A DNA stretch of 64,000 bases, taken from positions 2,170,001 to 2,234,000 of the forward strand of contig OY969889.1 in NCBI GenBank assembly GCA_963704335.1. The letters are read 5' to 3'. A program made the position numbers and the translations under genes. Origin of the DNA: PALSA-612 sp963704335 (GTDB taxonomy: Bacteria > Actinomycetota > Thermoleophilia > Gaiellales > Gaiellaceae). Below are positions 17,878 to 26,080 of the stretch, in pieces; within the stretch, counting starts at the first letter, position 1; every line of letters begins with the position of its first letter. The notes below the pieces were generated by a model that saw only the letters and a list, made by a program, of their open reading frames with translations, was not told where the DNA came from and made no database searches.

Positions 17878-18555
17878 ATGGCCGACTGGATCGAGCCTGT
17901 CGCCGACTACATGTTCACGGTGGGGCTGAAGGGCACGCTCCAGATCGCCGCGTGGGCGCTGCTCGGGAGCACGGTGCTCGGGCTCATCCTCGGCACACTC
18001 CTGACGATCGACTTCCGGCCGACGCGCTGGCTGATCCGGTTCTACATCGAGGTCTGGCGCGGATTGCCCATCCTCGTCACGGTCTTCATCATCTTCTTCG
18101 CGCTGCCGTCGGCCGCCGCGCAACTAACGTTCAGCCCCGAGACGGCGGCCGCGATCGGCCTGACGCTCTGGGGAAGCGCCCAGGTGGCGGAGGCGACGCG
18201 CGGCGCGGTGCAATCGATCCCGCGCGAGCAGCACGAGGCCGCGGCGGCGCTCGGCTTCGGCTGGGTGGGCCGGCATGCGTTCGTGATCCTGCCGCAGGCG
18301 CTGCGTCGCTTGCTCCCGCCGATGGTCAGCCTGCTGGTGAACATCATCCAGACCACGACGATCGCGCAGGTGATCGGCGCCACGGAGCTGCTCGAGACCG
18401 GTGAGCGCTCGGTCGAGCGGCTCGCAGCGCCGGAGCCCGCGGGCATCGGCGAGATCAAGGCGATCGAGATCTACGGCGCGGTGATGGTGATCTTCTTCTG
18501 CATCTCGTTCCCGCTGACGCGGCTGGCCGCGTACCTCGAGCGCCGGCTCGTCTAG
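17878..18555 (+). CDS. Amino-acid ABC transporter permease 2
   Basis: Second permease of the same family (225 residues), starting at the base after the permease 1 stop. It shows YIEVWRGLPILVTVFIIFFALP and the EAA loop EAAAALGFGWVGRHAFVILPQALRR, with about five transmembrane segments. Together with permease 1, the ATPase and the binding protein it completes the importer. The stop overlaps the stop of a possible small basic ORF on the other strand. Confidence 0.93.
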   Translation: MADWIEPVADYMFTVGLKGTLQIAAWALLGSTVLGLILGTLLTIDFRPTRWLIRFYIEVWRGLPILVTVFIIFFALPSAAAQLTFSPETAAAIGLTLWGSAQVAEATRGAVQSIPREQHEAAAALGFGWVGRHAFVILPQALRRLLPPMVSLLVNIIQTTTIAQVIGATELLETGERSVERLAAPEPAGIGEIKAIEIYGAVMVIFFCISFPLTRLAAYLERRLV

Positions 18556-18644
18556 CGCTTGGCCTTGCGGGTCGTGCCGGCGTCTGCAGCTTTCCTCGCG
18601 CCTCGCGCCTTCTTCTTGCGCTGGCGATCGGCCTTCCACCGCAC
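18552..18644 (-). CDS. Possible 30-residue Lys/Arg-rich small protein
   Basis: A short minus-strand frame starting at GTG 18644 encodes a 30-residue peptide with 13 Lys/Arg residues (contains RQRKKKARG and ends TTRKAKR), ending on a stop that overlaps the permease stop. It fills the otherwise unexplained space before the next gene. A GGGAG lies just before the GTG but too close for an ideal ribosome site. Nucleic-acid binding would be a natural guess from charge alone. It could also be chance. Confidence 0.3.
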   Translation of the reverse strand: MRWKADRQRKKKARGARKAADAGTTRKAKR

Positions 18645-18704
18645 GCTCCCTCGTGATCCGCGTCCCACGGCGGCGCACTGTACAGGCCGGTAGCGTTCGC
18701 CGGG

Positions 18705-19376
18705 ATGGAGAGCAAGTCGGTGACGCCGCCGGCAGAACGAATGATCGGCCAGCTCGTCGCCGACACACTTCGCTTCTACGGCAGCCATTTCTGGGCCTCT
18801 CTGGCGCTCGGCATTGGGCCGTTGCTGCTCGCCGTCGTGGCGTCCCAGCTGGGACGCGCTCCTGCCGTCGCCGTCAGCGCCGGCGGTGCCGTGATCGTGT
18901 TTACGGCCTCCTACGTCGCTGCCTGCGCGATGGTCGCCGGCGTGCGCCCTTCGTGGCGGACGATCACGGCCGCAATGGTGGTGGGCATCCTCGTCTACCT
19001 GCCGGCGCCGGTGCTCTTCCTGGGCTTCGTCCTGCCGGGCATCGCGTGGTTTGCGCTGTTCGGGCTGGCTGTGCCCGCGGCCGTAGCCGAGCGGCTCGGC
19101 GTCCTCGACGCGCTGCGCCGCGGCCTCGACCTGGGGCGCGCCGACTTCCTCCATGCCATGGCCACGCTCGGCACGCTGGGGCTGCTCGTCTTCCTCACTG
19201 GCCAGGTGATGGCGTTCGTCATCCACGGCGCCAGCGGGCAGGCGATCAACATCGCCCTCTATCTTGCGACGCTGGTCCTGACGCCGATTCTCTTCCTCGG
19301 CGCCGCTCATCTCTACGACGACCAGGTCGCGCGAGCGGCAGTAGAGTCGAAGCCCCAACGAGCCAAGGAGGCCTGA
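18705..19376 (+). CDS. Hypothetical multi-pass membrane protein
   Basis: Unrecognised 223-residue protein with about six hydrophobic segments and a short polar N-terminus. The beginning ADTLRFYGSHFWASLALGIGPLL resembles the opening of uncharacterised glycerophosphoryl-diester-phosphodiesterase-like or DUF-type membrane proteins, but no firm family can be named. TAGCGT sits exactly 8 nt before the ATG, suggesting a leaderless message. The next gene overlaps its stop by one base and has its own AAGGAGG site. Confidence 0.75.
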   Translation: MESKSVTPPAERMIGQLVADTLRFYGSHFWASLALGIGPLLLAVVASQLGRAPAVAVSAGGAVIVFTASYVAACAMVAGVRPSWRTITAAMVVGILVYLPAPVLFLGFVLPGIAWFALFGLAVPAAVAERLGVLDALRRGLDLGRADFLHAMATLGTLGLLVFLTGQVMAFVIHGASGQAINIALYLATLVLTPILFLGAAHLYDDQVARAAVESKPQRAKEA

Positions 19377-19669
19377 TGCCGACATATCTCATGCTGTCGC
19401 GCTTGACCGCCAAGGGCGTGCAGACCCTGAACGCGAACCCCGAGCGCCTGAAGGAGGTCAACAAGGACGTCGAGGAGCTCGGCGCCAAGGTGCTCCACCA
19501 GTGGGCGTGTCTCGGGCCGTTTGACTTCGTGAACGTCGTGGAGGCACCGGATGCGACGACGATCGCGCGCGTGTCGGTGCAGCTCGGCGCACGCGGGAGC
19601 TCGAAGCTCGAGACGCACGAGCTGATCGGGATCGACGACTACCTCGCCAGCATCGACAAGTCCTCCTAG
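19376..19669 (+). CDS. GYD-domain protein
   Basis: A 97-residue ferredoxin-like alpha/beta protein of the GYD group: MPTYLMLSRLTAKG at the start, GPFDFVNVVEAPD (the GxYDFV/GYD region) near residue 45, then ARGSSKLETHELI. Function is unknown; these small domains resemble dimeric alpha-beta barrel proteins. AAGGAGG lies 6 nt before the ATG. The start overlaps the upstream stop by 1 nt (TGATG), and the stop overlaps the convergent cytochrome P460 gene. Confidence 0.8.
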   Translation: MPTYLMLSRLTAKGVQTLNANPERLKEVNKDVEELGAKVLHQWACLGPFDFVNVVEAPDATTIARVSVQLGARGSSKLETHELIGIDDYLASIDKSS

Positions 19670-20118
19670 CGCTTCGTGTAGACCCAGTCGTTCTTCTTCG
19701 CGAGTGCGTGGCAGCTCCAGCAGGTCGCGTCCTTGGCGATGAGCGAGAAGCGGGCGTTGGGGCCTGCACGGGTCCATTCCCGGAACTGCCAGTCGCCGTG
19801 CTGAGGGTCGATGCCGCGCACCTTGCGCATCGCGGCGATGAGGCTGACGAAGCGCTTGCCACCGGTGGTCGTCAGCCCTTCCTTGACGATCAGCGTGCCG
19901 TACGGGTAGCGCGCGCCCTGTTTGCGCTTGCTCGCGAACACGTTCTTGACGCCTGCCGGGTGGGCCGTCGTCGGCGTGTCGGGGATCGGCTTCGCGTTGA
20001 CCTTGTGCCAGCTCCGATATGGCTGGTAGAGCTTCGGAATGCCCGGCAGGCCGGCGGCCAGCGCATAGCCGGCCAGTGCGAGGGCGGCCAGCACGGCGGC
20101 GAGGAGCATTCGGCGCAT
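19666..20118 (-). CDS. Cytochrome P460-like c-type haem protein
   Basis: Secreted 150-residue protein with an N-terminal signal peptide (about 1-22) and a single CxxCH haem-attachment site, CWSCH, near residue 136. The body carries P460-family features (YPYGTLIVKEG, DWQFREWTR). P460 proteins oxidise hydroxylamine or act as haem sensors; the role here is unknown. Its ATG overlaps the psuG stop (ATGA), placing it in an operon with pseudouridine catabolism genes, an unexpected pairing. Haem attachment would depend on a cytochrome c maturation system such as that at 48033-49740. Confidence 0.8.
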   Translation of the reverse strand: MRRMLLAAVLAALALAGYALAAGLPGIPKLYQPYRSWHKVNAKPIPDTPTTAHPAGVKNVFASKRKQGARYPYGTLIVKEGLTTTGGKRFVSLIAAMRKVRGIDPQHGDWQFREWTRAGPNARFSLIAKDATCWSCHALAKKNDWVYTKR

Positions 20119-21020
20119 CAGGCCGCCTCAGCGTAGGCGACGGCGATGTCTGCGGCGAGCGCGGCATTGTCGGCCGCCAGCCGGCGGTTCACGTCGAGCG
20201 TCTGGCCGTCGCTCCGCTCGTGGAGGTACGAGAGGACGTACGGAGTGACAGCCTGGCCCTCGACTTCGTTGGCCGTTGCCTCGTGCAGTGCCTCCTCGAT
20301 CAGCGCCGAGACGTCCACCTGCGGATCCGGAGGACGAGCGACGACGATTGCGGCACCTCGGAGCGCCCAATGAGCTCGCGCGAGCCCGGCAACTTCATCC
20401 ACCGAGTCGGCGCGAATCGGGGCCGGTGGGCCTCCGTCGGCCACATAGAAGAGTGGCACCGTGTCGGTGCCGAAGCCGACGACCGGCACGCCGAGCGTCT
20501 CCAGCGCTTCGACGGTCGCGGGGACGTCGAGCAGCGACTTCACGCCCGAGCACACGACGACTGCAGGCGTGCGGGCGAGCTCGGCGAGATCAGCGGACAC
20601 GTCCGGCCGTGTCTCGTAGCCACGATGGACGCCGCCGATGCCGCCGGTGGCCATGACGTGGATGCCTGCCAGGCGGCACGCGGCGAGCGTTGCCCCGACC
20701 GTCGTCGCGCCGAGCGCGCCGTCGACGATGCAGGCGGCGAGATCGCGTGGGCTGACCTTGCGTGCGCCCGCGCCCGCGGCGGCGATTCGCTCCAGCTGCT
20801 CGTCATCGAGGCCGACACGGAGCGCGCCGTCCACGACGGCGACGGTTGCCGGCACGGCCCCGCCGTCGCGTACGCGCTGCTCGCACTCCCGTCCGACGGC
20901 CAGCCCCTCGCCGGGCGGAAAGCCATGGGCGACGATCGTCGTCTCCAGCGCAACGATCGCCTGCATCCCGGTGATGGCGTCCTGGACTTCGGGCGAGTAC
21001 GTGACGACCTTCGACGTCAC
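20118..21020 (-). CDS. psuG: Pseudouridine-5'-phosphate glycosidase
   Basis: Splits pseudouridine 5'-phosphate into uracil and ribose 5-phosphate, the second step of pseudouridine breakdown. The 300-residue length is normal. Family motifs are ALETTIVAHGFP near 25-35, GATTVGATLAACRLAGIHVMATGGIGGVHRG (about 105-135, substrate and metal site) and VPVVGFGTDTVPLFY. The GTG start overlaps the stop of the upstream kinase gene (GTGA). The kinase neighbour supplies the substrate. Confidence 0.94.
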   Translation of the reverse strand: MTSKVVTYSPEVQDAITGMQAIVALETTIVAHGFPPGEGLAVGRECEQRVRDGGAVPATVAVVDGALRVGLDDEQLERIAAAGAGARKVSPRDLAACIVDGALGATTVGATLAACRLAGIHVMATGGIGGVHRGYETRPDVSADLAELARTPAVVVCSGVKSLLDVPATVEALETLGVPVVGFGTDTVPLFYVADGGPPAPIRADSVDEVAGLARAHWALRGAAIVVARPPDPQVDVSALIEEALHEATANEVEGQAVTPYVLSYLHERSDGQTLDVNRRLAADNAALAADIAVAYAEAA

Positions 21021-21835
21021 GGCATTGCTCCCACCTGCGAGACGCAGCGCCCCGCCGCCTCCAGGCCGAGCTCGATCCCGCCCACGAGATAGCCGGCTGC
21101 CAGTGCGTCCCCGGCGCCGGTCGGGTCGACGACCTCAGCCGGCCGCGCATCATGCTCCTCCCGGCGCCGATTGCGCACGACGGCAACGCCGCCGGCCCCG
21201 TACTTGAGGACGAGCGTGGTGGCCTCAGGCTCGTGTCCGAGCGCCGCCACCTCGCGTTCCCCCCCGAACGTAATGTCCGGCTGAAGCTGCGCGAGCCGTG
21301 CGAGCACGCGCTCGGGCCCGAAGTCGGCGATCCCGCGCGCCGTCGCGAGGTCGACGCTGATCAGTGCTCCCTGAGCTCGTGCGGCGCCCGCCGCCCGGGC
21401 GCCCGCTTCGGCGATCGAGCCGGCCAGCAACGCGTAGCCCGAGATGTGGAGCACGTCGCAGCCGCGCAGCCAGCCGACGTCGATCTCATCGGGTCGCAGC
21501 TCCTGGCTCGGGCCCCGGTCGGTGAGCATCGAACGCTCGCCGGAACCGTCGACCACCGAGACCACGACGCCTCCGTCGTCCGCGACTGTTGGCCCGACGA
21601 GCTCCACGCCTCGCGCGGCGACCTCCGCTACTGCGAGCTCGGCCGCGCCGCCGCCGCCGCGCTTGGCGATCAGCCGTGCTTCCGCGCCGAGGGCAGCAGC
21701 CCAGGCAGCGACGTTCGCAGCTTGGCCGCCCGCCGTCACGCGGGTGCTGGCCGGCGTGTCGTCGCCCGAGGCCGGCGCGCCCTCGAGGCGGACGACGACG
21801 TCGAGCAGGAGGTCGCCGAGGGCGCAGACGAGCAT
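21017..21835 (-). CDS. PfkB-family carbohydrate kinase, probable pseudouridine kinase
   Basis: Ribokinase-like sugar/nucleoside kinase (272 residues). It shows GDLLLDVVVRLEG at the N-terminus, TAGGQAANVAAW (substrate loop) near 35 and the catalytic signature DPTGAGDALAAG near 238. Adjacent coupling to psuG argues that it phosphorylates pseudouridine (PsuK), although sequence alone does not separate it from other PfkB kinases. It diverges from a small plus-strand gene that begins 15 nt away. Confidence 0.85.
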   Translation of the reverse strand: MLVCALGDLLLDVVVRLEGAPASGDDTPASTRVTAGGQAANVAAWAAALGAEARLIAKRGGGGAAELAVAEVAARGVELVGPTVADDGGVVVSVVDGSGERSMLTDRGPSQELRPDEIDVGWLRGCDVLHISGYALLAGSIAEAGARAAGAARAQGALISVDLATARGIADFGPERVLARLAQLQPDITFGGEREVAALGHEPEATTLVLKYGAGGVAVVRNRRREEHDARPAEVVDPTGAGDALAAGYLVGGIELGLEAAGRCVSQVGAMP

Positions 21836-21850
21836 TCGTACAATCGTCGC

Positions 21851-22051
21851 ATGGATGAAGGCGACCGCAGCCGGCGGGTGCGTGACCTGCTGATCGGCGG
21901 CGTGCTCGGAGTGTTCGCCGCCCTGGCCGCGGTGCGCCGCAGGCGGCCACCCGAGCGAACGGTGACCACCGGCCTCGCCGCCTTCGAGGATGCTCCGTGC
22001 TATCGCGAGGCGGTGGAGCGCGAAGCCGCTTCAGCTCGCTCGCGCCAGTAG
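21851..22051 (+). CDS. Small single-pass membrane protein, unknown
   Basis: A 66-residue protein with one hydrophobic segment (LLIGGVLGVFAALAAV, about residues 13-28) followed by a basic RRRR stretch and a soluble tail. No family recognised. TACAAT is exactly 6 nt before the ATG, a good leaderless promoter, which supports reality. Its 3' end overlaps the convergent glycosyltransferase gene by 21 nt. Confidence 0.6.
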   Translation: MDEGDRSRRVRDLLIGGVLGVFAALAAVRRRRPPERTVTTGLAAFEDAPCYREAVEREAASARSRQ

Positions 22052-23644
22052 AGCCCCGGCCTCGAGCACGGTCAGGAGGTTCGTGTCCGCGTCGGCGATC
22101 GACAGCGCCTTGCCGGCGAGCTGTGCGCGGCGAGCGAGCCTGAGGTACGAGCGAACATCGCCCGTCGGCTCGACCGTGCGCACGACGAGAAACGGCCCGA
22201 ACGTCCGTGTCTCGAATGCGGCCAGCGGCACGGGCGGACGGTTGGGCACGACCGACCGCCGGATGGGGTTGCCCGTGTCGCTCGCATCGAAGACCCAGAG
22301 CCCGCGGCCGAGCGGCTCCGCCCGTTGCAGTGCGCGTAGTGCCAGCCGGGGATCCGCACGCGGTACGACCGAGCGCGAGAGATCTCCTCCACTACGCCAG
22401 GCCTCCAGGAAGAGCGGGTCGTAGCCGAAGAGCACGTCGTCCGAGCGCGATGTTTGCGCGAGCCAGGCTGCGGCGTCGCTCCGCGCCGCCACACGCGCCG
22501 CGGGCTCGCCGCGATAGAGCTCGATCGTCTGTGACCAGCCCCAGACGAGCTGGAGCGCCACGAGGCCGGCAATGGAGAAGACGAGCGCAGGCGTCTCGAG
22601 GCGGCCCAGGAGTCGGGCAGCGCAGACGAGCCCGGTGGCGAGGGCCACGAGGAAGAACGGCATGACGAAGATGAGATGGCGCGACTCGGGCGCCGCCGCC
22701 GAGCCGAACCTCGCGAGCATCAGCAGCGCTGCGGGGGTGAGCACGACCGCCCCCACGAGGATCGCGCTCCGCGGCCTCGTGTGCGCAAGCCGGTAGGTGC
22801 CGAAGGCCGCGAGAGCGATCGCGGCGGCGATCGCCAGGCGGTACCCGGCGACGAAGTCCCCCGAGGTCTCACCGAGATAGCGGAGCACGTCGAGCGGCGA
22901 GCCGAGGCGACCGCCGCCTCCGCCGACGCCGATCTCGAAGCGGCCGGCCAGGACGAGGTCGGTGCGCCAGAACGGGATGCCCAGCACGAGGACGATCGCG
23001 AACGACAGCGCCGCCTCACGGAGCCGCAGCCTCGTAGCGGCCACATAGACCGCCTGCGAGGCAAGCACGAGCGCCCCGTACGGGTGCGCCGCGACGCAGA
23101 GCAGGGTGATGGCGATCCACGCCGCCCAGCGGCGACGTCCACCGGTTTCCGTCGCCGCCTCGAGGGCCAGGAACGAGAGCAGGCTCGTGAACAGGAAGAG
23201 GCTGTACATGCGGCCGTAGATGCCGTGAAAGAGCAGCATCCAGCTGGCGGAGGCGAGGATCGTGGTGACGATCGCCGGGCCCTTCCCCGCCAGGCGCGCG
23301 GCAATTACGGCCAGCAGCGGCAGGCTGGCCACGGCGAAGACGGCCGAAACTGCGCGCAACGCCGTCAGCCCGCCGTCGAGATGCGCGACGGCCCAGGCGA
23401 AGAGGAAGTGGAGGGGTGCGCCGCCCCGCTGGTTGAGCACCGTGCCCAGCATTCCGTCGAGCGAGTCCCGACCGACGAACAGCGCCAGCGTCTCGTCCTC
23501 ATGCGGCGGCCAGGCCGTCAGGCGCAGTGCGAGAAAGACGGCCACCGCCCCGGTGCACGACGCGACGACGGGTGCGAAGGCCCGCTCGGCAAACGTTTCG
23601 CTAGGGGCTGCCGCGGCCCTGTCGTGCGCGACTGCCTCGGCCAC
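22031..23644 (-). CDS. GT39-like integral membrane glycosyltransferase
   Basis: A 537-residue polytopic protein (about 10-12 hydrophobic segments) with the ArnT/PMT-like fold of polyprenol-phosphate-sugar-dependent glycosyltransferases. The first extracytoplasmic loop carries acidic PPHEDETLALF near residue 48, the expected catalytic region, and NQRGGAPLHFLFAW follows. It likely transfers mannose or another sugar from a lipid carrier to a cell-envelope acceptor. The GTG start is 6 nt after TAGGCT (minus strand 23651-23656). Confidence 0.78.
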   Translation of the reverse strand: MAEAVAHDRAAAAPSETFAERAFAPVVASCTGAVAVFLALRLTAWPPHEDETLALFVGRDSLDGMLGTVLNQRGGAPLHFLFAWAVAHLDGGLTALRAVSAVFAVASLPLLAVIAARLAGKGPAIVTTILASASWMLLFHGIYGRMYSLFLFTSLLSFLALEAATETGGRRRWAAWIAITLLCVAAHPYGALVLASQAVYVAATRLRLREAALSFAIVLVLGIPFWRTDLVLAGRFEIGVGGGGGRLGSPLDVLRYLGETSGDFVAGYRLAIAAAIALAAFGTYRLAHTRPRSAILVGAVVLTPAALLMLARFGSAAAPESRHLIFVMPFFLVALATGLVCAARLLGRLETPALVFSIAGLVALQLVWGWSQTIELYRGEPAARVAARSDAAAWLAQTSRSDDVLFGYDPLFLEAWRSGGDLSRSVVPRADPRLALRALQRAEPLGRGLWVFDASDTGNPIRRSVVPNRPPVPLAAFETRTFGPFLVVRTVEPTGDVRSYLRLARRAQLAGKALSIADADTNLLTVLEAGALLARAS

Positions 23645-23650
23645 GCCAGC

Positions 23651-23668
23651 AGCCTATCCCGGTAGCCT
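23651..23668. promoter_or_regulatory. Divergent leaderless promoter pair (glycosyltransferase / FmdB)
   Basis: In a 32-nt divergent gap, TAGGCT (minus, 23651-23656) lies 6 nt before the glycosyltransferase GTG and TAGCCT (plus, 23663-23668) lies 8 nt before the FmdB ATG. The two are arms of a near-perfect dyad, AGCAGCCTA / TAGCCTGCT, so the -10 boxes face each other across six bases. No -35 box is obvious on either side. Confidence 0.5.
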
Positions 23669-23676
23669 GCTCGTCA

Positions 23677-23961
23677 ATGCCGATCTACGAGTACCGCTGC
23701 CCGAAGGGACACCTGTTCGAGCTCTTCCAGCGCATGGACGACCCGCCGCCCAAGGTGTGTGAAGTGTGCGGCGCGAGCCCGCTCGAGAAGGTGCTCCATC
23801 CGGTGCCGATCTTCTTCAAGGGCAAGGGCTTCTACTCGACCGATTACGGCAAGAAGGGACGAAAGCGAGACTCCACGGACAGCGAGAAGACGAAGTCCGG
23901 CGACGGCGACAAGAAGCCAGAGAAGAAAGAGACGAAGAAGGCCGAGCCCGCAGGCTCCTAG
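23677..23961 (+). CDS. FmdB-family zinc-ribbon protein
   Basis: A 94-residue protein with the FmdB zinc ribbon at the N-terminus: MPIYEYRCPKGHLFE and CEVCG, so C8, C28 and C31 plus the nearby His are probable zinc ligands. The C-terminal third is a charged Lys/Glu/Asp-rich disordered tail. FmdB proteins are small putative regulators of unknown role. TAGCCT lies 8 nt upstream (leaderless). The stop overlaps that of the convergent LCP gene (CTAG). Confidence 0.88.
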   Translation: MPIYEYRCPKGHLFELFQRMDDPPPKVCEVCGASPLEKVLHPVPIFFKGKGFYSTDYGKKGRKRDSTDSEKTKSGDGDKKPEKKETKKAEPAGS

Positions 23962-25133
23962 CGGGACCCGAGCGAGCGGTCGCCGACGACGCAGCCGGGG
24001 CCATACGTCCCCGTCCCGGGCCGCGGCGGCTGCGGGGCAGACTCGTCGAGGAACATCGAGATCACGTTGCGGTTCTCTTCGGAGGAGCGGATCACCGATG
24101 CGCCGCCGATCGTCTCCGGATCGCCGCCGAGACGGCAGCGGATCGTGTTGCCGGCACGGAACTTCACCCACGCCAGTTGCAGCAGCTGGTTCGCGGAGAG
24201 ATCCGTCGCCAGCGGTCGCAGCAATTCGTCGCCGGAGAACGGGAGGCGGAGGAACGTTCCTGCGCTGACGAGCTTGTCGGCGATGGCCTGCGTGACCTGC
24301 TGCTGCCGCTCCCCCCGCGTGATGTCGTTGTCGGACGGGTCGAGCCGATTCTCGCGAATGCGCGAGTAGACGAGCGCGCGCTGTCCATCCATGTGCTGGC
24401 GTCCCTTGGCAAAGCGCCAGCCGTCCCAGCTCGCACAGCCCGTCGCGTCGTACGGGCATTCGAAGCGGTTGGACTGGATGGCGCGCGGAACGTTGACGTC
24501 GATGCCGCCGATCGAGTCGATCAGTTCCTTAAAGCGCTGGAAGTCGACGACCGCGACGTGATCGATGTCGATGCCGGTGAGGTTGCGAACCGTGCGGATG
24601 GCGAGCGGCGATCCACCGACCTGGTACGACGTGTTGATGCGGTCGGTGCCGTAACCGGGGATCTCGACCCACAGGTCGCGCGGAATCGAGAGGTAGTAGA
24701 GGCGGTGGAGATCGGGATCGGTGCGCAGGAGCAGCATCGAGTCCGAGTGGCGGAGCCCTCGCCGGGCCTCGCCGGGCGCCGCATCCGTGCCGAGCAGGAG
24801 GATCGTCGTCGGCTTCGTGAGCGCGAGGCCACCCTGGCCCGAGAGCTGCCTCTCCGCCGCCGCCGGCAGCCTCTTGTTCGCTGCCTTCACGCCGTCGCGG
24901 AACGAGAAGTAGCCGGCCAGGCTCCAGGCGGCAGCCCAGAGCACGAAGACGCAGAAGCCGACGCCGACCCAGCGCAGCGCGCGCCGCCACGGAGGGCGTC
25001 TGGGAACCGTGCGCTTGGGCCGCGCCCCCGGTGGCCGACGGCCGTTCTCGCGCTTGGGGCGAGTGAGGGTGGGCAGCTTCGGCGCCCGGCGCCCCCCGCG
25101 GTAAACGCGGTACGGCTTGTCTTCGGGGGCCAT
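23958..25133 (-). CDS. LytR-CpsA-Psr (LCP) family glycopolymer ligase
   Basis: Membrane-anchored phosphotransferase (391 residues) that attaches glycopolymers from lipid carriers to peptidoglycan. A basic, proline-rich cytoplasmic tail (1-50) and one transmembrane segment (about 55-75) precede the LCP domain: TILLLGTDAAPGEARRG, SDSMLLLRTD, and the Arg-rich active site SIPRDLWVEIPG with DRINTSYQVGG. Later conserved HMDGQRALVYSRIRE and RGERQQQVTQAI are present. It fits with the nearby glycosyltransferase and cell-wall genes. It diverges from the ROK kinase gene with only 26 nt between them. Confidence 0.93.
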   Translation of the reverse strand: MAPEDKPYRVYRGGRRAPKLPTLTRPKRENGRRPPGARPKRTVPRRPPWRRALRWVGVGFCVFVLWAAAWSLAGYFSFRDGVKAANKRLPAAAERQLSGQGGLALTKPTTILLLGTDAAPGEARRGLRHSDSMLLLRTDPDLHRLYYLSIPRDLWVEIPGYGTDRINTSYQVGGSPLAIRTVRNLTGIDIDHVAVVDFQRFKELIDSIGGIDVNVPRAIQSNRFECPYDATGCASWDGWRFAKGRQHMDGQRALVYSRIRENRLDPSDNDITRGERQQQVTQAIADKLVSAGTFLRLPFSGDELLRPLATDLSANQLLQLAWVKFRAGNTIRCRLGGDPETIGGASVIRSSEENRNVISMFLDESAPQPPRPGTGTYGPGCVVGDRSLGSR

Positions 25134-25159
25134 GCGGCGCGTTATGGTAGCCGCCGGCT

Positions 25160-26071
25160 ATGGACGTTCAGCGCACCATCGGCATCGACGTCGGCGGCAC
25201 GAAGATCCTGGCGGGCGTCGTCGAGCGTGACGGGACCGTGCTCAGGACCGAGCGCCGGGACACGCCCGTGGAGTCCACGGAAGCCTTCCTGACGGGGCTC
25301 GCGGGGATCGTCGACGGCTTGCGGGACGACACCGTCGCCGCGGTCGGCATCGGCATCCCGTCGACCATCGACCAGCGCGAAGGCACGTCCGTCTTCTCGG
25401 TCCACGTGCCGCTCGAGGGCGTTCCGCTGCGGGAGCGAGCCGAGACCTACCTGGGCCTGCCGGTAGCGATCGACAACGATGCGAATGCAGCCGCGGTGGC
25501 CGAGTGGACGATCGGCGCCGGTCGCGGCACACAGCACATGATCATGCTCACCCTCGGCACGGGCATCGGAGGCGGGCTGATCCTCGGCGGGCAGCTCTAC
25601 CGCGGATCGAGCGGCGCAGCGGCGGAGCTCGGTCACATGGTGCTCGAGTTCGATGGGCCCGAATGCCGCGGCTTCTGTACAGGCCGAGGACACTTCGAGT
25701 ACTTCGCGTCCGGCAGCGCGGCCAACGAGCTTGCGGACGAGCTGTACGGCGAGGAGGCGGACTCCAAACAGCTCGTCGCGGCTGCACGCCAAGGCGACGA
25801 GCGGGCCGTCGGTGCGCTGACGGAGCTGGGCAGGAAGCTCGGCGCCGGCATGGCCAGCCTCGTCAACATCTTCGATCCGGAGGTGATCGTCATCGGCGGC
25901 GGCTTCGGTGACGCGTTCGACCTGCTGCTCGAGCCGGCGCTCGAGACGCTGCGCCGGGATGCGCTTCCGCCCGGCCGTGACCGCGTCCGCGTCGTCGCTG
26001 CCGAGCTCGGCGAGGAAGCGGGCATGGTGGGCGCCGGGCTGATCGCGTTCGAGACGCTGGACGCGGGCTAG
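25160..26071 (+). CDS. ROK-family sugar kinase, probable glucokinase
   Basis: A 303-residue ROK kinase. The phosphate-binding motif GIDVGGTKILAGVV is at 8-21, the sugar-binding DNDANAAA near 103, and TLGTGIGGGLILGGQLYRG near 132. The usual zinc motif CxCGxxGCxE is altered to CRGFCTGRGHFE, with His in place of the third Cys; zinc could still bind through Cys and His. Glucose is the commonest substrate in actinobacterial ROK glucokinases, but NagK-like specificity is possible. TATGGT lies 11 nt before the ATG. Confidence 0.87.
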   Translation: MDVQRTIGIDVGGTKILAGVVERDGTVLRTERRDTPVESTEAFLTGLAGIVDGLRDDTVAAVGIGIPSTIDQREGTSVFSVHVPLEGVPLRERAETYLGLPVAIDNDANAAAVAEWTIGAGRGTQHMIMLTLGTGIGGGLILGGQLYRGSSGAAAELGHMVLEFDGPECRGFCTGRGHFEYFASGSAANELADELYGEEADSKQLVAAARQGDERAVGALTELGRKLGAGMASLVNIFDPEVIVIGGGFGDAFDLLLEPALETLRRDALPPGRDRVRVVAAELGEEAGMVGAGLIAFETLDAG

Positions 26072-26080
26072 AGGACGAGC

